From: a virus
Virus record (IMG/VR): IMGVR_UViG_3300026533_000006
Location: 1 to 45,643 of that record
Reading direction: 5' to 3' (one strand)
Length of the DNA stretch: 45,643 nucleotides
In this document: positions 33,950 to 41,621 of the stretch, piece after piece
Layout of the letters: each line of letters opens with the position of its first letter
Numbering within the stretch: the first letter of the stretch is position 1
Program-made: the position numbers and the translations under genes
Notes under the pieces: model-generated
Seen by the model: only the letters and a program-made list of their open reading frames with translations
Database searches by the model: none
Told to the model about the DNA's origin: nothing

Positions 33950-36155
33950 TTCTTACTTCCTCCACCCAATTCTTATATTCCCTTTCCACTTCAATCATTC
34001 TTTTTTTTAATGTGCTTACATAGTTAGGTCTTGGTTCATCATCAATATAATCTACTATATCATCTAATAGTGCCAATCCTTGTTCTAATGTAAATCCCAT
34101 ATCGTGAGCCTTCACTGTTGCATACCATAGGTTATTGTGTAGCCCTTTGTCTGCTGTAGCATTGTAGGCATTACTAAATGTATACATTCTTTCATCCCAA
34201 GCATCATCAATCTGGTGTCTCTTTAGTTGCTTGACCTTTACTGGTTTTACATCTATGTTCTTCACTAAATCACTTGCTTCAATGTTTTCTCCATCTTCGT
34301 TTACTAGTATCTTTCGACCTTTGTATCCAAAGTAAAATTGTGACATTGGTAGTAAGTCAATAGGTATTCCTAAATGTTCACTTACTTTCTTCATAAATGG
34401 TTTCCACTTATTGTTGTCAATCTCAATCTCAACATCTGTTGGTAATAATACTCTGTATTTGAAAGGATTGTGTTCATCACTACCTAATGCAATTGCACAA
34501 TTATAGTCTGATAACATATCGAAACATTCAGTCCAAGGCACATCAGTATCATCTACATCTAGTACTAGAAAGTTACAACCTCCTAGAATATAGTCTTTAC
34601 CTCTAATTCCACCTCTTAATTCAAATGGTATGTATGCTGTATCGTTTCTCATTACTTTGATAGCATCTGTCCACTTGTCTACTTGATAATATTTAAAGTC
34701 TGTAGCTGTCTTACTTGCTAATCTTCCTTTTGCTTCTTTGCGACCTACACCTTGAAGTATTAGCTGTTCTAAACTCTCTGTGTGCTTATAGCTAAATCCA
34801 AATCCATCTTGTTTCCTAAATGAAGTATATGTTACTGCACCTCGTTCATGGTCAAATTCTAACATACCACTAGCACCAGACTTGCTGTTTGCTAGTTCTA
34901 GTATTCCTTTAACATCATTAAGTTTGCCTATTAGACCTTTCTTAACCATATCATGCGGTGTTAAATCTTCTCCTCCATCTACATAATGAGCCAACAATAT
35001 CTCATAAGGTAATCTACTAGCTTTGTCAATGAATATTGATAGGTCTGAACCTACTGCTTCAACTACATATATTGCTTCTTGTAAATCACTTGCTTCAACT
35101 ACAGTATGTCTATTCCATACAGAATAAACACCTGCTAATTTCAATGCTTTCCAATGTCTGTGCTGTTGTTCTAAGATAACTGCTTCATTACCTTCTTGTA
35201 CCTTTGCTTCACAATATAACATGTAAATATCATATAGTGTTTGACACTCATCTGAAAGTTTAACCAGATTATAATCATTGTTAATAGCTGTTGATGCTAC
35301 TTGCTTTGATAGCAAATTCAACTCTTTACTCATGCTTACACTTGAACCTTTTTTGCTTCTTAATTCTAATACCATCTTGTCTACATCATCCTCATCATCT
35401 TCTACAAATGGGAAGTTTGGATAAACTATAATCCCTCTTCTCGCATACTTTGATATGAACTCAACCATAAACTTACTAAGTAATGCTTTGTCCTCCAATA
35501 TACCATGTTCTGAACCAATAAATAGTGCAGTCATTCCCATACCAGTAACCTCTTCTGATTGATTCTTTCTATCTTTTAGAGGTTTACTCTTAAACTCTCC
35601 AACATCAAATAGCTGTGCTACTAGTTTCATGTTAGGTATCATATCCGCGTTACTTGCTAACTCTGTACTAATCTCGTCTACATATAGTGCAGGTAATCCT
35701 ATTCCTTCTTTACTAAAATCGTTTAGTCTTTGAACCATTCCTTCTAGTGTTGCTAGTGAATTTGACAATGGTGGAATGTATGGCATAAAATCCAACTCTT
35801 GCTCCTCCATAGTCATTCTAGCTTTCTCTTGTCTGTAACTATCTATATCTTCATATCCTAATTTGATTGATGCCTCTAGTTTCAACATACTACTTGTTTT
35901 CTTTGCTCCAGACTTAGCTAGTACAAATATAATTACATTCATAGGTACTAAGTTGTTCTCTCCTAAATCTAGCTTGTAGTGAAAATGACCAGTAAATGTA
36001 GCCATTGTATAATTGGCAATAGCTATTGACATTGAGTAAGGTACTTCCTCTCCCAACATTCTAGCCATCTTGTCTGCAACTTTGTTTGGTTTACTATCAA
36101 ATGCTCCCATCTGTTCTAGCCTGTTTGTTAATGCTAATAGTTTCTTACCACTCAT
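33930..36155 (-). CDS. ATPase (DUF3987-like) fused to AEP-like primase
   Basis: 741 aa. The N-terminal half is a DUF3987-like P-loop protein: VLAKSGAKKTSS at 79-89 (Walker A with Ala-Lys-Ser-Gly-Ala-Lys-Lys-Thr) and LYVDEIST at 157-163 (Walker B). The C-terminal ~500-640 looks like an archaeo-eukaryotic primase-type catalytic domain: FLVLDVDDTD (Asp532/Asp534/Asp535), LGSDEH at 556-561 and YRVLLPTD, then DLLPMSQFYFGY with Asp599. Order is ATPase first, primase last, opposite to most primase-helicases. Likely the replicative primase-helicase; N4 encodes related functions as separate proteins, as far as I recall. Confidence 0.7.
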   Translation of the reverse strand: MSGKKLLALTNRLEQMGAFDSKPNKVADKMARMLGEEVPYSMSIAIANYTMATFTGHFHYKLDLGENNLVPMNVIIFVLAKSGAKKTSSMLKLEASIKLGYEDIDSYRQEKARMTMEEQELDFMPYIPPLSNSLATLEGMVQRLNDFSKEGIGLPALYVDEISTELASNADMIPNMKLVAQLFDVGEFKSKPLKDRKNQSEEVTGMGMTALFIGSEHGILEDKALLSKFMVEFISKYARRGIIVYPNFPFVEDDEDDVDKMVLELRSKKGSSVSMSKELNLLSKQVASTAINNDYNLVKLSDECQTLYDIYMLYCEAKVQEGNEAVILEQQHRHWKALKLAGVYSVWNRHTVVEASDLQEAIYVVEAVGSDLSIFIDKASRLPYEILLAHYVDGGEDLTPHDMVKKGLIGKLNDVKGILELANSKSGASGMLEFDHERGAVTYTSFRKQDGFGFSYKHTESLEQLILQGVGRKEAKGRLASKTATDFKYYQVDKWTDAIKVMRNDTAYIPFELRGGIRGKDYILGGCNFLVLDVDDTDVPWTECFDMLSDYNCAIALGSDEHNPFKYRVLLPTDVEIEIDNNKWKPFMKKVSEHLGIPIDLLPMSQFYFGYKGRKILVNEDGENIEASDLVKNIDVKPVKVKQLKRHQIDDAWDERMYTFSNAYNATADKGLHNNLWYATVKAHDMGFTLEQGLALLDDIVDYIDDEPRPNYVSTLKKRMIEVEREYKNWVEEVRNAGLAQ

Positions 36156-36875
36156 TTAATTATCTTTCTCCATATCATATAGATTCGGTCTTCCAAATCT
36201 TTCATAGTTCCACCTATTTGGTGCGAATTCATCTCTCCATTCATATACTTCTGTTACAAGGAATCCTTGCTTATTGTAGAAATCTCTTAGGAAATCTCCA
36301 GTACAAAATAGATGTAGCTTATTATCCTCTTCTTTATCTTCCTCTGCTATTTGCACTCTCATCTTAAAGAATTGTTCTCCTGCTCCTTTTACTAAGGAAA
36401 AGAAACCAGTCATGTATCCATTACTGTTAGTACCAAACCCACCTAGTACTTCCCAAGTATCAATATTCTTTATAAAGTAATAGTTATCAGCTACTACTTC
36501 TTCATCTATCATACCTCTCAAATCTGTGTCTAGTTTCTCTAATCTCTCATTGAATGTCTGTTTATTTACCCTTGTAATGTTTGAGTTTACTGTTTTGTAT
36601 CTCACATTGATTTCTTTTACTTTATCTAACTTATCATAGACTCCCATAACACATCTATCAAAACTTGACATTTGTTTCTTGAATACTTTACTATTAGCCA
36701 TACTCTCTGCTAATGCTATCAAGTTTAAATCCATACTAGACTCTGTTCTTACACCACCTGCTGTTATCATCTTCTTGTTTTCAAATATCAAGTTTATAAC
36801 TGAGTCTGTTTCTAATATTCCCATGTATATATATTTATACTCAAAAAAGTACTTTAATTTTAATCTATCAGTCAT
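36156..36875 (-). CDS. Hypothetical protein of replication block (239 aa)
   Basis: Starts MTDRLKLKYFFEYKYIYMGI (an internal ATG at 36824 is the alternative). Its TAATG overlap with the upstream 55-aa gene argues for the long form. Features: VRTESSMDLNLIALAESMAN, a helical middle, and a beta-like end with FFSLVKGAGEQFFKMRVQIA. Ends one base before the primase-helicase, so it probably acts with it. Might be a DNA-binding partner; I do not recognise the family. Confidence 0.55.
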   Translation of the reverse strand: MTDRLKLKYFFEYKYIYMGILETDSVINLIFENKKMITAGGVRTESSMDLNLIALAESMANSKVFKKQMSSFDRCVMGVYDKLDKVKEINVRYKTVNSNITRVNKQTFNERLEKLDTDLRGMIDEEVVADNYYFIKNIDTWEVLGGFGTNSNGYMTGFFSLVKGAGEQFFKMRVQIAEEDKEEDNKLHLFCTGDFLRDFYNKQGFLVTEVYEWRDEFAPNRWNYERFGRPNLYDMEKDN

Positions 36876-37042
36876 TATCTGAATACCGATGTAATATCAT
36901 TTGTTTGATACAACCCACTTTTGTTTTTAACTATTATTTGTTGTATCTCATTTATTTCCCAATCTAGGTATTCTACTATTTCTACTAGCTCTCCTATCTT
37001 AAAATCACTACATTCATCTTTTTGCACTATTCTGTACCACAT
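36875..37042 (-). CDS. Short hypothetical protein (55 aa)
   Basis: Starts MWYRIVQKDECSDFKIGELV, beta-rich and acidic. GAGGAG lies ~9 nt upstream of ATG 37042. It is the first gene after the exactly repeated 19-bp sequence at 37063-37081, and its stop overlaps the 239-aa gene, so it would be the promoter-proximal gene of the replication transcript. Confidence 0.65.
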   Translation of the reverse strand: MWYRIVQKDECSDFKIGELVEIVEYLDWEINEIQQIIVKNKSGLYQTNDITSVFR

Positions 37043-37062
37043 ATCACTGCTCCTCTATGTTG

Positions 37063-37081
37063 CTTCGCTGTTTGTTGGTCA
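37063..37081 (-). promoter_or_regulatory. 19-bp repeat, candidate phage RNAP promoter (copy 1)
   Basis: Minus-strand TGACCAACAAACAGCGAAG occurs exactly here and at 44185-44203, both in intergenic gaps just upstream of genes with strong ribosome sites. Upstream bases are also similar (A-rich, then TAG..TGACC). The next gene's ATG is 21 nt downstream. Size and placement suit a T7-family RNAP promoter. The 3' part (AAACAGCGAAG) recurs inside several genes. Confidence 0.45.
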
Positions 37082-37142
37082 CACTAGATATTTTATATCC
37101 ACTTAATATTTTACTCTCTCTCTCTCTCCACTTATTCTTACT
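37082..37142 (-). promoter_or_regulatory. Intergenic region with (CT)n run and TATAAAAT box
   Basis: Upstream of the 19-bp repeat the minus strand carries GGATATAAAATATC and, further upstream, a pure GA-dinucleotide run (plus-strand CT run at 37114-37128). TATAAAAT could be a sigma70 -10 box but no good -35 is visible. Probably a promoter region. Confidence 0.35.
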
Positions 37143-37520
37143 TTACTTTAAGGTTAGAATACTTGCTTTAAAACCTAGCTCATTAAAATAATGTGCCACC
37201 TCTATTTTCTCGTTTTCGTCTAAACACTCATTTGCTACATTTACTGTACTTACTATTAATGCAGGTAAATTTATATGTAACAGTTGAGGACTCTCTGGTA
37301 TATTTGACCAATAGTTCAATCTCTCTTCTACCAAATCTTTAATCTTTATCCCTCGTTCTTCCGATGGTACTTTGTTATGTACTGGTAATATTGTTTCCAA
37401 TGCTAATCTATGTATACTATCGTCTGGCTCAAAAGGATTAAATCTAGCTATTCTGACTTCCCATAATCCCGCTTTTGCATTAGCTTGATTCTTTCTAGTT
37501 GTAGTACTTCTTCTTCTCAT
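37143..37520 (-). CDS. Hypothetical protein (125 aa)
   Basis: Basic N-terminus MRRRSTTTRKNQANAKAGLW followed by VRIARFNPFEPDDSIHRLAL and a helical/beta domain. No enzymatic motif is visible. The ATG directly follows the stop of the 51-aa gene (TAGATG). A DNA-binding role is suggested only by the basic start. Confidence 0.5.
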   Translation of the reverse strand: MRRRSTTTRKNQANAKAGLWEVRIARFNPFEPDDSIHRLALETILPVHNKVPSEERGIKIKDLVEERLNYWSNIPESPQLLHINLPALIVSTVNVANECLDENEKIEVAHYFNELGFKASILTLK

Positions 37521-37676
37521 CTATTTATTTTCTTCTATATTTACTACATTTACACTTTCTATTTCAATCATTGCTTTAGCCATTTCTTGTGCATCATCTA
37601 GGAAATTTGTAAAATATACTTTGTGTGCATATTCTAGTTCTTTCCCACCTCTTACTACATACTTGTAATCTTCCAT
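37521..37676 (-). CDS. Short hypothetical protein (51 aa)
   Basis: MEDYKYVVRGGKELEYAHKV, with a strong AAAGGAG ribosome site and an 18-base palindromic segment about 17 nt upstream of the start (37693-37710). Small acidic alpha/beta protein, first gene after a ~236-nt regulatory gap. Function unknown. Confidence 0.65.
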   Translation of the reverse strand: MEDYKYVVRGGKELEYAHKVYFTNFLDDAQEMAKAMIEIESVNVVNIEENK

Positions 37677-37912
37677 TTAATCTCCTTTAATTTATGTATC
37701 AAAATACATACATCAAAAGTACCCATTATTTTATAGTCTCTCTGGGTTCTCGACTGTATAAATAGCTTCCTCTATTTGACTCGTTTGTATTGACCAAAGT
37801 GAGTCACTCTCGGTGTAAGTACATGTTTTTTTACAGGATTGTATTGTCACTACTCACTTGTACAACTAACCATAGTTCTTTACTTATGTGTACACTCTAT
37901 GGATTTTTTTTA
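37677..37912 (-). promoter_or_regulatory. 236-nt regulatory gap with candidate promoter and palindromes
   Basis: No ORF. On the minus strand TTGTAC and TACAAT are 16 nt apart, a fair sigma70 -35/-10 pair. An 11-bp odd palindrome AGTGACTCACT and a hairpin TATGTAT-TTTG-ATACATA (37693-37710) lie downstream; the latter sits just before the ribosome site of the 51-aa gene. The word TACAGTCGAGAAC is also present. Likely a promoter/operator region feeding the small-gene operon; not proven. Confidence 0.45.
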
Positions 37913-38557
37913 TCATAACTCTGATAATCTCTGTATCTCAAAGTTTGCATAGTCTATAATCTTTTGTAAATCTTCAAGGTCTTGACCTTTGTCTCTACAT
38001 GCATATTTAACTACATTACCCATGTTAAAGTTTAGGTTCTGTGAATTAATCAAATGTATTGGTTGTACCAAACCTTTATTGTAGTGTTCTACATCTGGTA
38101 ATTTTATTGTTCTTTGCTCTTGTCTATTCATCGTCTCGTCTTCCTGTTCAACCGATGGCATTGTAACAGCTGTGTCTTTCTTACCGAGGAACTTTAGTGA
38201 GTTATGCAATAGACATGTATTGCAATCATCCTCTATTTCGATTGTTTTTCCTCTTAATTCTACTATTTTGTATTCTTTACCATCTGTGAAGTGTGGTTGT
38301 TCTGCTCCATTTACTGTTACCATATCACCAACTTTGTATTCTTCTCCATTGTGATTAAATACTTCCAACTTCTTGAACAGGTCATCTTCTGACTTACTGT
38401 TTTGCCACATTGTTCCATTTCTTGTATAAATATCTACAACTTCTGTTTCAACATCTAATATTTCCATCGGAAATTTAAACCCTGGGTCCTCATTAATATT
38501 TACAATTTTTACTACTCTTCCTGCTACTGTTTCCCACTTGTCTCCAACTTTAAACAT
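37913..38557 (-). CDS. DUF3310-domain protein with N-terminal KOW/SH3-like region
   Basis: 214 aa from ATG at 38557, which has AAAGGAG upstream; a longer reading to 38593 does not. The C-terminal ~65 residues (HYNKGLVQPIHLINSQNLNF, NMGNVVKYACRDKGQDLEDL) match the DUF3310 family of phage nucleotide-kinase-like or unknown proteins. The N-terminus has repeated beta segments (FKVGDKWETVAGRVVKIVNI, YKVGDMVTVNGAEQPHFTDG). Role unknown; early or middle expression likely from location. Confidence 0.72.
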   Translation of the reverse strand: MFKVGDKWETVAGRVVKIVNINEDPGFKFPMEILDVETEVVDIYTRNGTMWQNSKSEDDLFKKLEVFNHNGEEYKVGDMVTVNGAEQPHFTDGKEYKIVELRGKTIEIEDDCNTCLLHNSLKFLGKKDTAVTMPSVEQEDETMNRQEQRTIKLPDVEHYNKGLVQPIHLINSQNLNFNMGNVVKYACRDKGQDLEDLQKIIDYANFEIQRLSEL

Positions 38558-38711
38558 TATAGACTCCTTTATCTGTTTCATTCTTACTTGCATCTATTCT
38601 ATCTACTTCTTGTAGAAACTTAACTTTCTGTATTGCTCTTGCTCTTGCTTCTATTGGTTCCATACCTTCTTTAATAAAAATACTTGTCCATCTAATTACT
38701 TTATCCGACAC
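38550..38711 (-). CDS. Short hypothetical protein (53 aa, GTG start)
   Basis: GTG start at 38711, with AAAGGATT upstream inside the end of the 30-aa gene. Reads MSDKVIRWTSIFIKEGMEPI then EARARAIQKVKFLQEVDRID. It ends overlapping the start of the DUF3310 gene and carries that gene's ribosome site. Helical; function unknown. Confidence 0.55.
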   Translation of the reverse strand: MSDKVIRWTSIFIKEGMEPIEARARAIQKVKFLQEVDRIDASKNETDKGVYNV

Positions 38712-38793
38712 TTACTAATCCTTTTACTATTAATATTGCTAATACTGCTGTGAGTACAACTAAGTTCCAATATGCTTTTTGTGCTTCTTTCAT
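38701..38793 (-). CDS. Single-membrane-segment peptide (30 aa)
   Basis: MKEAQKAYWNLVVLTAVLAI then LIVKGLVSVG: one strongly hydrophobic helix (residues 9-27) after a short charged start. Overlaps the 53-aa gene. Similar tiny membrane peptides occur at 41941-42159. May act on the host envelope. Confidence 0.5.
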   Translation of the reverse strand: MKEAQKAYWNLVVLTAVLAILIVKGLVSVG

Positions 38794-38797
38794 TGTT

Positions 38798-39070
38798 CTA
38801 TACCTCAAACTCTGATGGGAACTCTGTTCTACTTGCTAATGACTCTTTGATGATTTCTTTCTTTACTGCTATTAAATCACATGGTTGAATGTCTAATCCT
38901 AGTAACTTGTTTAGTCTAACTATGTCATTCCATGATTGCTTTGCATAAGTCTTTGCTCCTGCATTGATAGCATCTTCTTTTGTTGGGAATTGTTGTCCCT
39001 TAAATACACCTTTATTGTAATCTGTAATCGGTGTTTTTCTAGCTGTTGTTTGTTGTGCGAAATCTGACAT
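38798..39070 (-). CDS. Hypothetical protein (90 aa)
   Basis: MSDFAQQTTARKTPITDYNK, with GQQFPTKEDAINAGAKTYAK and LLGLDIQPCDLIAVKKEIIK. Basic N-terminal part, helical remainder. AAGGAG precedes the start at the end of a 230-nt gap below RNAPII. Unrecognised. Confidence 0.55.
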   Translation of the reverse strand: MSDFAQQTTARKTPITDYNKGVFKGQQFPTKEDAINAGAKTYAKQSWNDIVRLNKLLGLDIQPCDLIAVKKEIIKESLASRTEFPSEFEV

Positions 39071-39300
39071 ATTATGTCTCCTTGTTTTAGTGGCTTCCGT
39101 GTTGGTTCTTCACTGTTCTTTATAAGCCCATAGGCTCAACTTCTAACTGCTTCGATTATCAATCTACTAATAGTCCCACTCTGGGGTGTCTGTGTGTAGT
39201 TTGACTTAAATCATTGGAGAGAGGAGCCTAAGCGACTAAATATTACAACTTTCACAACAAGTATTTATCGTTAGGAGAAAAAAAAATACCTATACCTCGG
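39071..39300 (-). promoter_or_regulatory. 230-nt gap after RNAPII with T-run and 3-nt-loop hairpin
   Basis: Just past the RNAPII stop the minus strand has a T9 run (39269-39277 region) without a strong stem before it. CCCA-GAG-TGGG (39175-39185) is a 4-bp stem with an all-purine 3-nt loop. AGCC-TATG-GGCT lies further downstream (about 39127-39138). CAATGATTTAAGTCAAACTAC separates them. The gap probably ends the polymerase transcript and starts the next; the 3-nt-loop hairpin recalls N4 vRNAP promoters. Confidence 0.35.
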
Positions 39301-40347
39301 TTAAGAGATATGGTAAATTGAAGCTTGTATGTCTGCTTCCGTTAGTGTGTTAGACTTAGTGAATGGGATAAATCGTTCAGCTATGTCTGTTAACAAGTCT
39401 TGTAGTAAGTTTGACTCATTTATTTCAATAAGTGTCTGTGTATATACTTCTCTAAGCTTCTCGATTTCATTTGGATGTACACTATAAGAGTCATGTATTG
39501 TTGTGATGAATGAATTTCCCATCTTTCGTACAACTTCTCTTAGGAAGTAAGCATCAACTGAGTGTATCAAGTTGGGAGCCATACCTTTATTGTGTGCTGA
39601 TGGAGCATAAGTCTCACTAGTTAGAGTAACTGAGAATGTTTTACCACTCTTGCTAGTCTTTTGTAAGTTCATATCCATGTTAGTCTTAACATCATACTTA
39701 ACTTTAGCACCATCAGGCATTGTCCAAGTGTATGTACCTATGTCTTTGTTGTTTAGTGACTGTATAATGTCCATTACATTCATACAATATGGCACTAACT
39801 TCATCATTACTTGTCCAAATGCCTCTTCTATCTCTAGTGAAGAGTTAACTTTAGCTAGGAACTCTGCTTCTGACATCTTAATGTTTTCCAATAGTTCGTT
39901 ATGTCCATTGCTTGAACCATATAGAGTAACCATTAGTGGCTTCTTACAGATGCTTCTATCGAATATATCAGTCTTGTATAGCTCATTTAACTCTTTAGCT
40001 AGTTCACCATACAAGTCAATTCTTGTTTCACCAGTAGATATACCACCCATTGATGCTGTCTTCTTGTCACTTGTTAGTACACCATACATTTGAATTGCTT
40101 GATTAGATGCATCCATTGGCATAATGTAGTGTACTTCTTCATCTCTTTGGTAACATCTAAGTGCTTCAACTGCATTACTATAACCAAATTTATTATCTGC
40201 TCTGTGTATCTCTTCTTCAAGTGTATCAATATGGTCATTCACCCACTGTGCTTGACAATTATATGTCTCTTTGTCTAACCCATACTCACTTGCTATGTTT
40301 ACTTTTAGCCAATATAGACCTGCTGTTGTTAATTTTAATGATTTCAT
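39301..40347 (-). CDS. RNA polymerase II-like C-terminal subunit (T7 family; motifs A, B, C)
   Basis: 348 aa. GLYWLKVNIAS at 10-20 matches T7 'GYYWLKIHGAN'. Motif A: IMPMDASNQAIQMYGVLTSD, Asp79. Motif B: SICKKPLMVTLYGSSNG with Lys135 eight residues before Tyr143. TYTWTMPDGAKVKY at 205-218. Motif C: KGMAPNLIHSVDAY and TIHDSYSV, His285-Asp286. With the upstream 312-aa subunit the total is 660 aa. N4 RNAPII is likewise a two-protein T7-like enzyme. AAAGGA lies 5 nt before the ATG, inside the end of the upstream gene, so it is separately initiated. Confidence 0.92.
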   Translation of the reverse strand: MKSLKLTTAGLYWLKVNIASEYGLDKETYNCQAQWVNDHIDTLEEEIHRADNKFGYSNAVEALRCYQRDEEVHYIMPMDASNQAIQMYGVLTSDKKTASMGGISTGETRIDLYGELAKELNELYKTDIFDRSICKKPLMVTLYGSSNGHNELLENIKMSEAEFLAKVNSSLEIEEAFGQVMMKLVPYCMNVMDIIQSLNNKDIGTYTWTMPDGAKVKYDVKTNMDMNLQKTSKSGKTFSVTLTSETYAPSAHNKGMAPNLIHSVDAYFLREVVRKMGNSFITTIHDSYSVHPNEIEKLREVYTQTLIEINESNLLQDLLTDIAERFIPFTKSNTLTEADIQASIYHIS

Positions 40348-41286
40348 TTAGTTTCCTTTGTTGTAATGTACACCTTCGATGAACACTGGTTTAATCATTG
40401 ACTTCTGGTATGAAGCACCTTGTATATTTATATCATATCCTACTGAATATGCTCTTAGTCTAAAGTCATACTTCCATGCAAATGAGAACTGTTGTCCTTC
40501 CATCGCTAGGTATGACTCTTGCATTGTAGTGAATAACACTTGTGCTGACTTTAAGTGAGCTGATTCTTCTGACTTCCAGTTCTTTGATGCTATTCTATTG
40601 AGTGCATAGTTAAACTGCTCTTGTAGATTGTAGCTTCTAAGTGTAAACTTCTGGTCTTGTAACTTGTTTAATATGTCAAGTACATTCTGTGGTTGGTCTT
40701 TCTCACCCTTATTAAGTGTTACCTTACCAGTATCAAGATGATATCCACCTTCATTTGAGCCTCTTACCCAAGGTATTGGTCTTTCAATTAGCGGTAGTTT
40801 GAACCTTTTGTAACCTGATAGCTTCTCTGCATCACTTGATACTTCAAAGTCAACCACAACTGTTGTAGCTGTATACCAATTACCTTCTTCTGACATCTTG
40901 TGCTCTTGGTTTATGTCCCAAAATACTGTGTCTAACTCTGCAACTATGTCCATTGCTATAACATAAGTCTGATTCTTGTCAACATTTGGTATCATTCTAG
41001 CTATTGACAGCACCATTTGCTCTGCACTGAACTCTCTGATGTGAGGATAGTCTTCACTTATTGCTAATCCATTGCTTCTTGTACCTATCATAGTTATTAG
41101 TTCAACCATGAATACATCAACATCATCAGTAGACATTGATGGTACTATGTTGCCTACTGTATCATAAATTGATTGAGGTAGTTTCTGAATGAACTCGTTA
41201 ACTGCTAATGCTAACTCTTGGTTGTAATTCTCGTCTGAGAACATTTCTTCTATCTCTGATTGTGTCTTGTTGTTGATGTCTAACAT
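40348..41286 (-). CDS. RNA polymerase II-like N-terminal subunit (T7 family)
   Basis: 312 aa. The middle has PIPWVRGSNEGGYHLDTGKV (171-190), matching T7 'PKPWTGITGGGYWANG', and residues ~240-300 match the T7 region around DxxGR: FAWKYDFRLRAYS with Asp274 and Arg278 but Leu277 in place of Gly, then INIQGASYQKSM, like 'FNPQGNDMTKG'. The stop TAA is immediately followed, in the same frame, by the ATG of the C-terminal subunit. Role: promoter recognition and upstream half of the core, as in N4 RNAPII small subunit. Start two bases from the stop of the 71-aa gene. Confidence 0.88.
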   Translation of the reverse strand: MLDINNKTQSEIEEMFSDENYNQELALAVNEFIQKLPQSIYDTVGNIVPSMSTDDVDVFMVELITMIGTRSNGLAISEDYPHIREFSAEQMVLSIARMIPNVDKNQTYVIAMDIVAELDTVFWDINQEHKMSEEGNWYTATTVVVDFEVSSDAEKLSGYKRFKLPLIERPIPWVRGSNEGGYHLDTGKVTLNKGEKDQPQNVLDILNKLQDQKFTLRSYNLQEQFNYALNRIASKNWKSEESAHLKSAQVLFTTMQESYLAMEGQQFSFAWKYDFRLRAYSVGYDINIQGASYQKSMIKPVFIEGVHYNKGN

Positions 41287-41287
41287 G

Positions 41288-41503
41288 TTAAAACCTTTGT
41301 GATATGATTGATTTAGCTATTGCAACCTTGAACGATTCAATAACTTCTGCCGTCATGTACTCTCTATGGATATGTACAACTCTGTTTAACTCTGACCTTG
41401 CTCTCTTTAACTCATTAGGTTGGAGCATACCTCTTAACTCTGTCAAACTATCTGACTCTGTAACTGATACTATTTTTGGTTCTTTGTTAAATATACTAGC
41501 CAT
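41288..41503 (-). CDS. Small protein upstream of RNAPII (71 aa)
   Basis: MASIFNKEPKIVSVTESDSL ... RARSELNRVVHIHREYMTAE. Helical and basic. Its stop is one base from the RNAPII N-terminal subunit, so it is co-translated. It could be an accessory or N-terminal remnant of the polymerase, but no match to the T7 N-terminal domain is evident. Confidence 0.55.
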   Translation of the reverse strand: MASIFNKEPKIVSVTESDSLTELRGMLQPNELKRARSELNRVVHIHREYMTAEVIESFKVAIAKSIISQRF

Positions 41504-41618
41504 TGCACTTCTTCATACTAATGACTATTTTCTTTCCAATAGGTTCTAATACCCAACTATGATATGCTATTGCTCCAAGTGCAACTAGCATGATGCTTGC
41601 TAATGTCAACTTAATCAT
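41496..41618 (-). CDS. Short membrane peptide (40 aa)
   Basis: MIKLTLASIMLVALGAIAYH then SWVLEPIGKKIVISMKKCNG: an N-terminal hydrophobic helix or signal-like segment (4-19), then a basic tail. Overlaps the start of the 71-aa gene by 8 nt. One of four or five tiny membrane peptides around here. Confidence 0.5.
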   Translation of the reverse strand: MIKLTLASIMLVALGAIAYHSWVLEPIGKKIVISMKKCNG

Positions 41619-41621
41619 GTT

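Noticed and set aside
37750-37758. Word TCTCGACT, also near 8120, 29293, 42306 and 42538, as a promoter motif
   Set aside because: Only slightly more frequent than chance, orientation is inconsistent with transcription, and one copy is inside a coding region.
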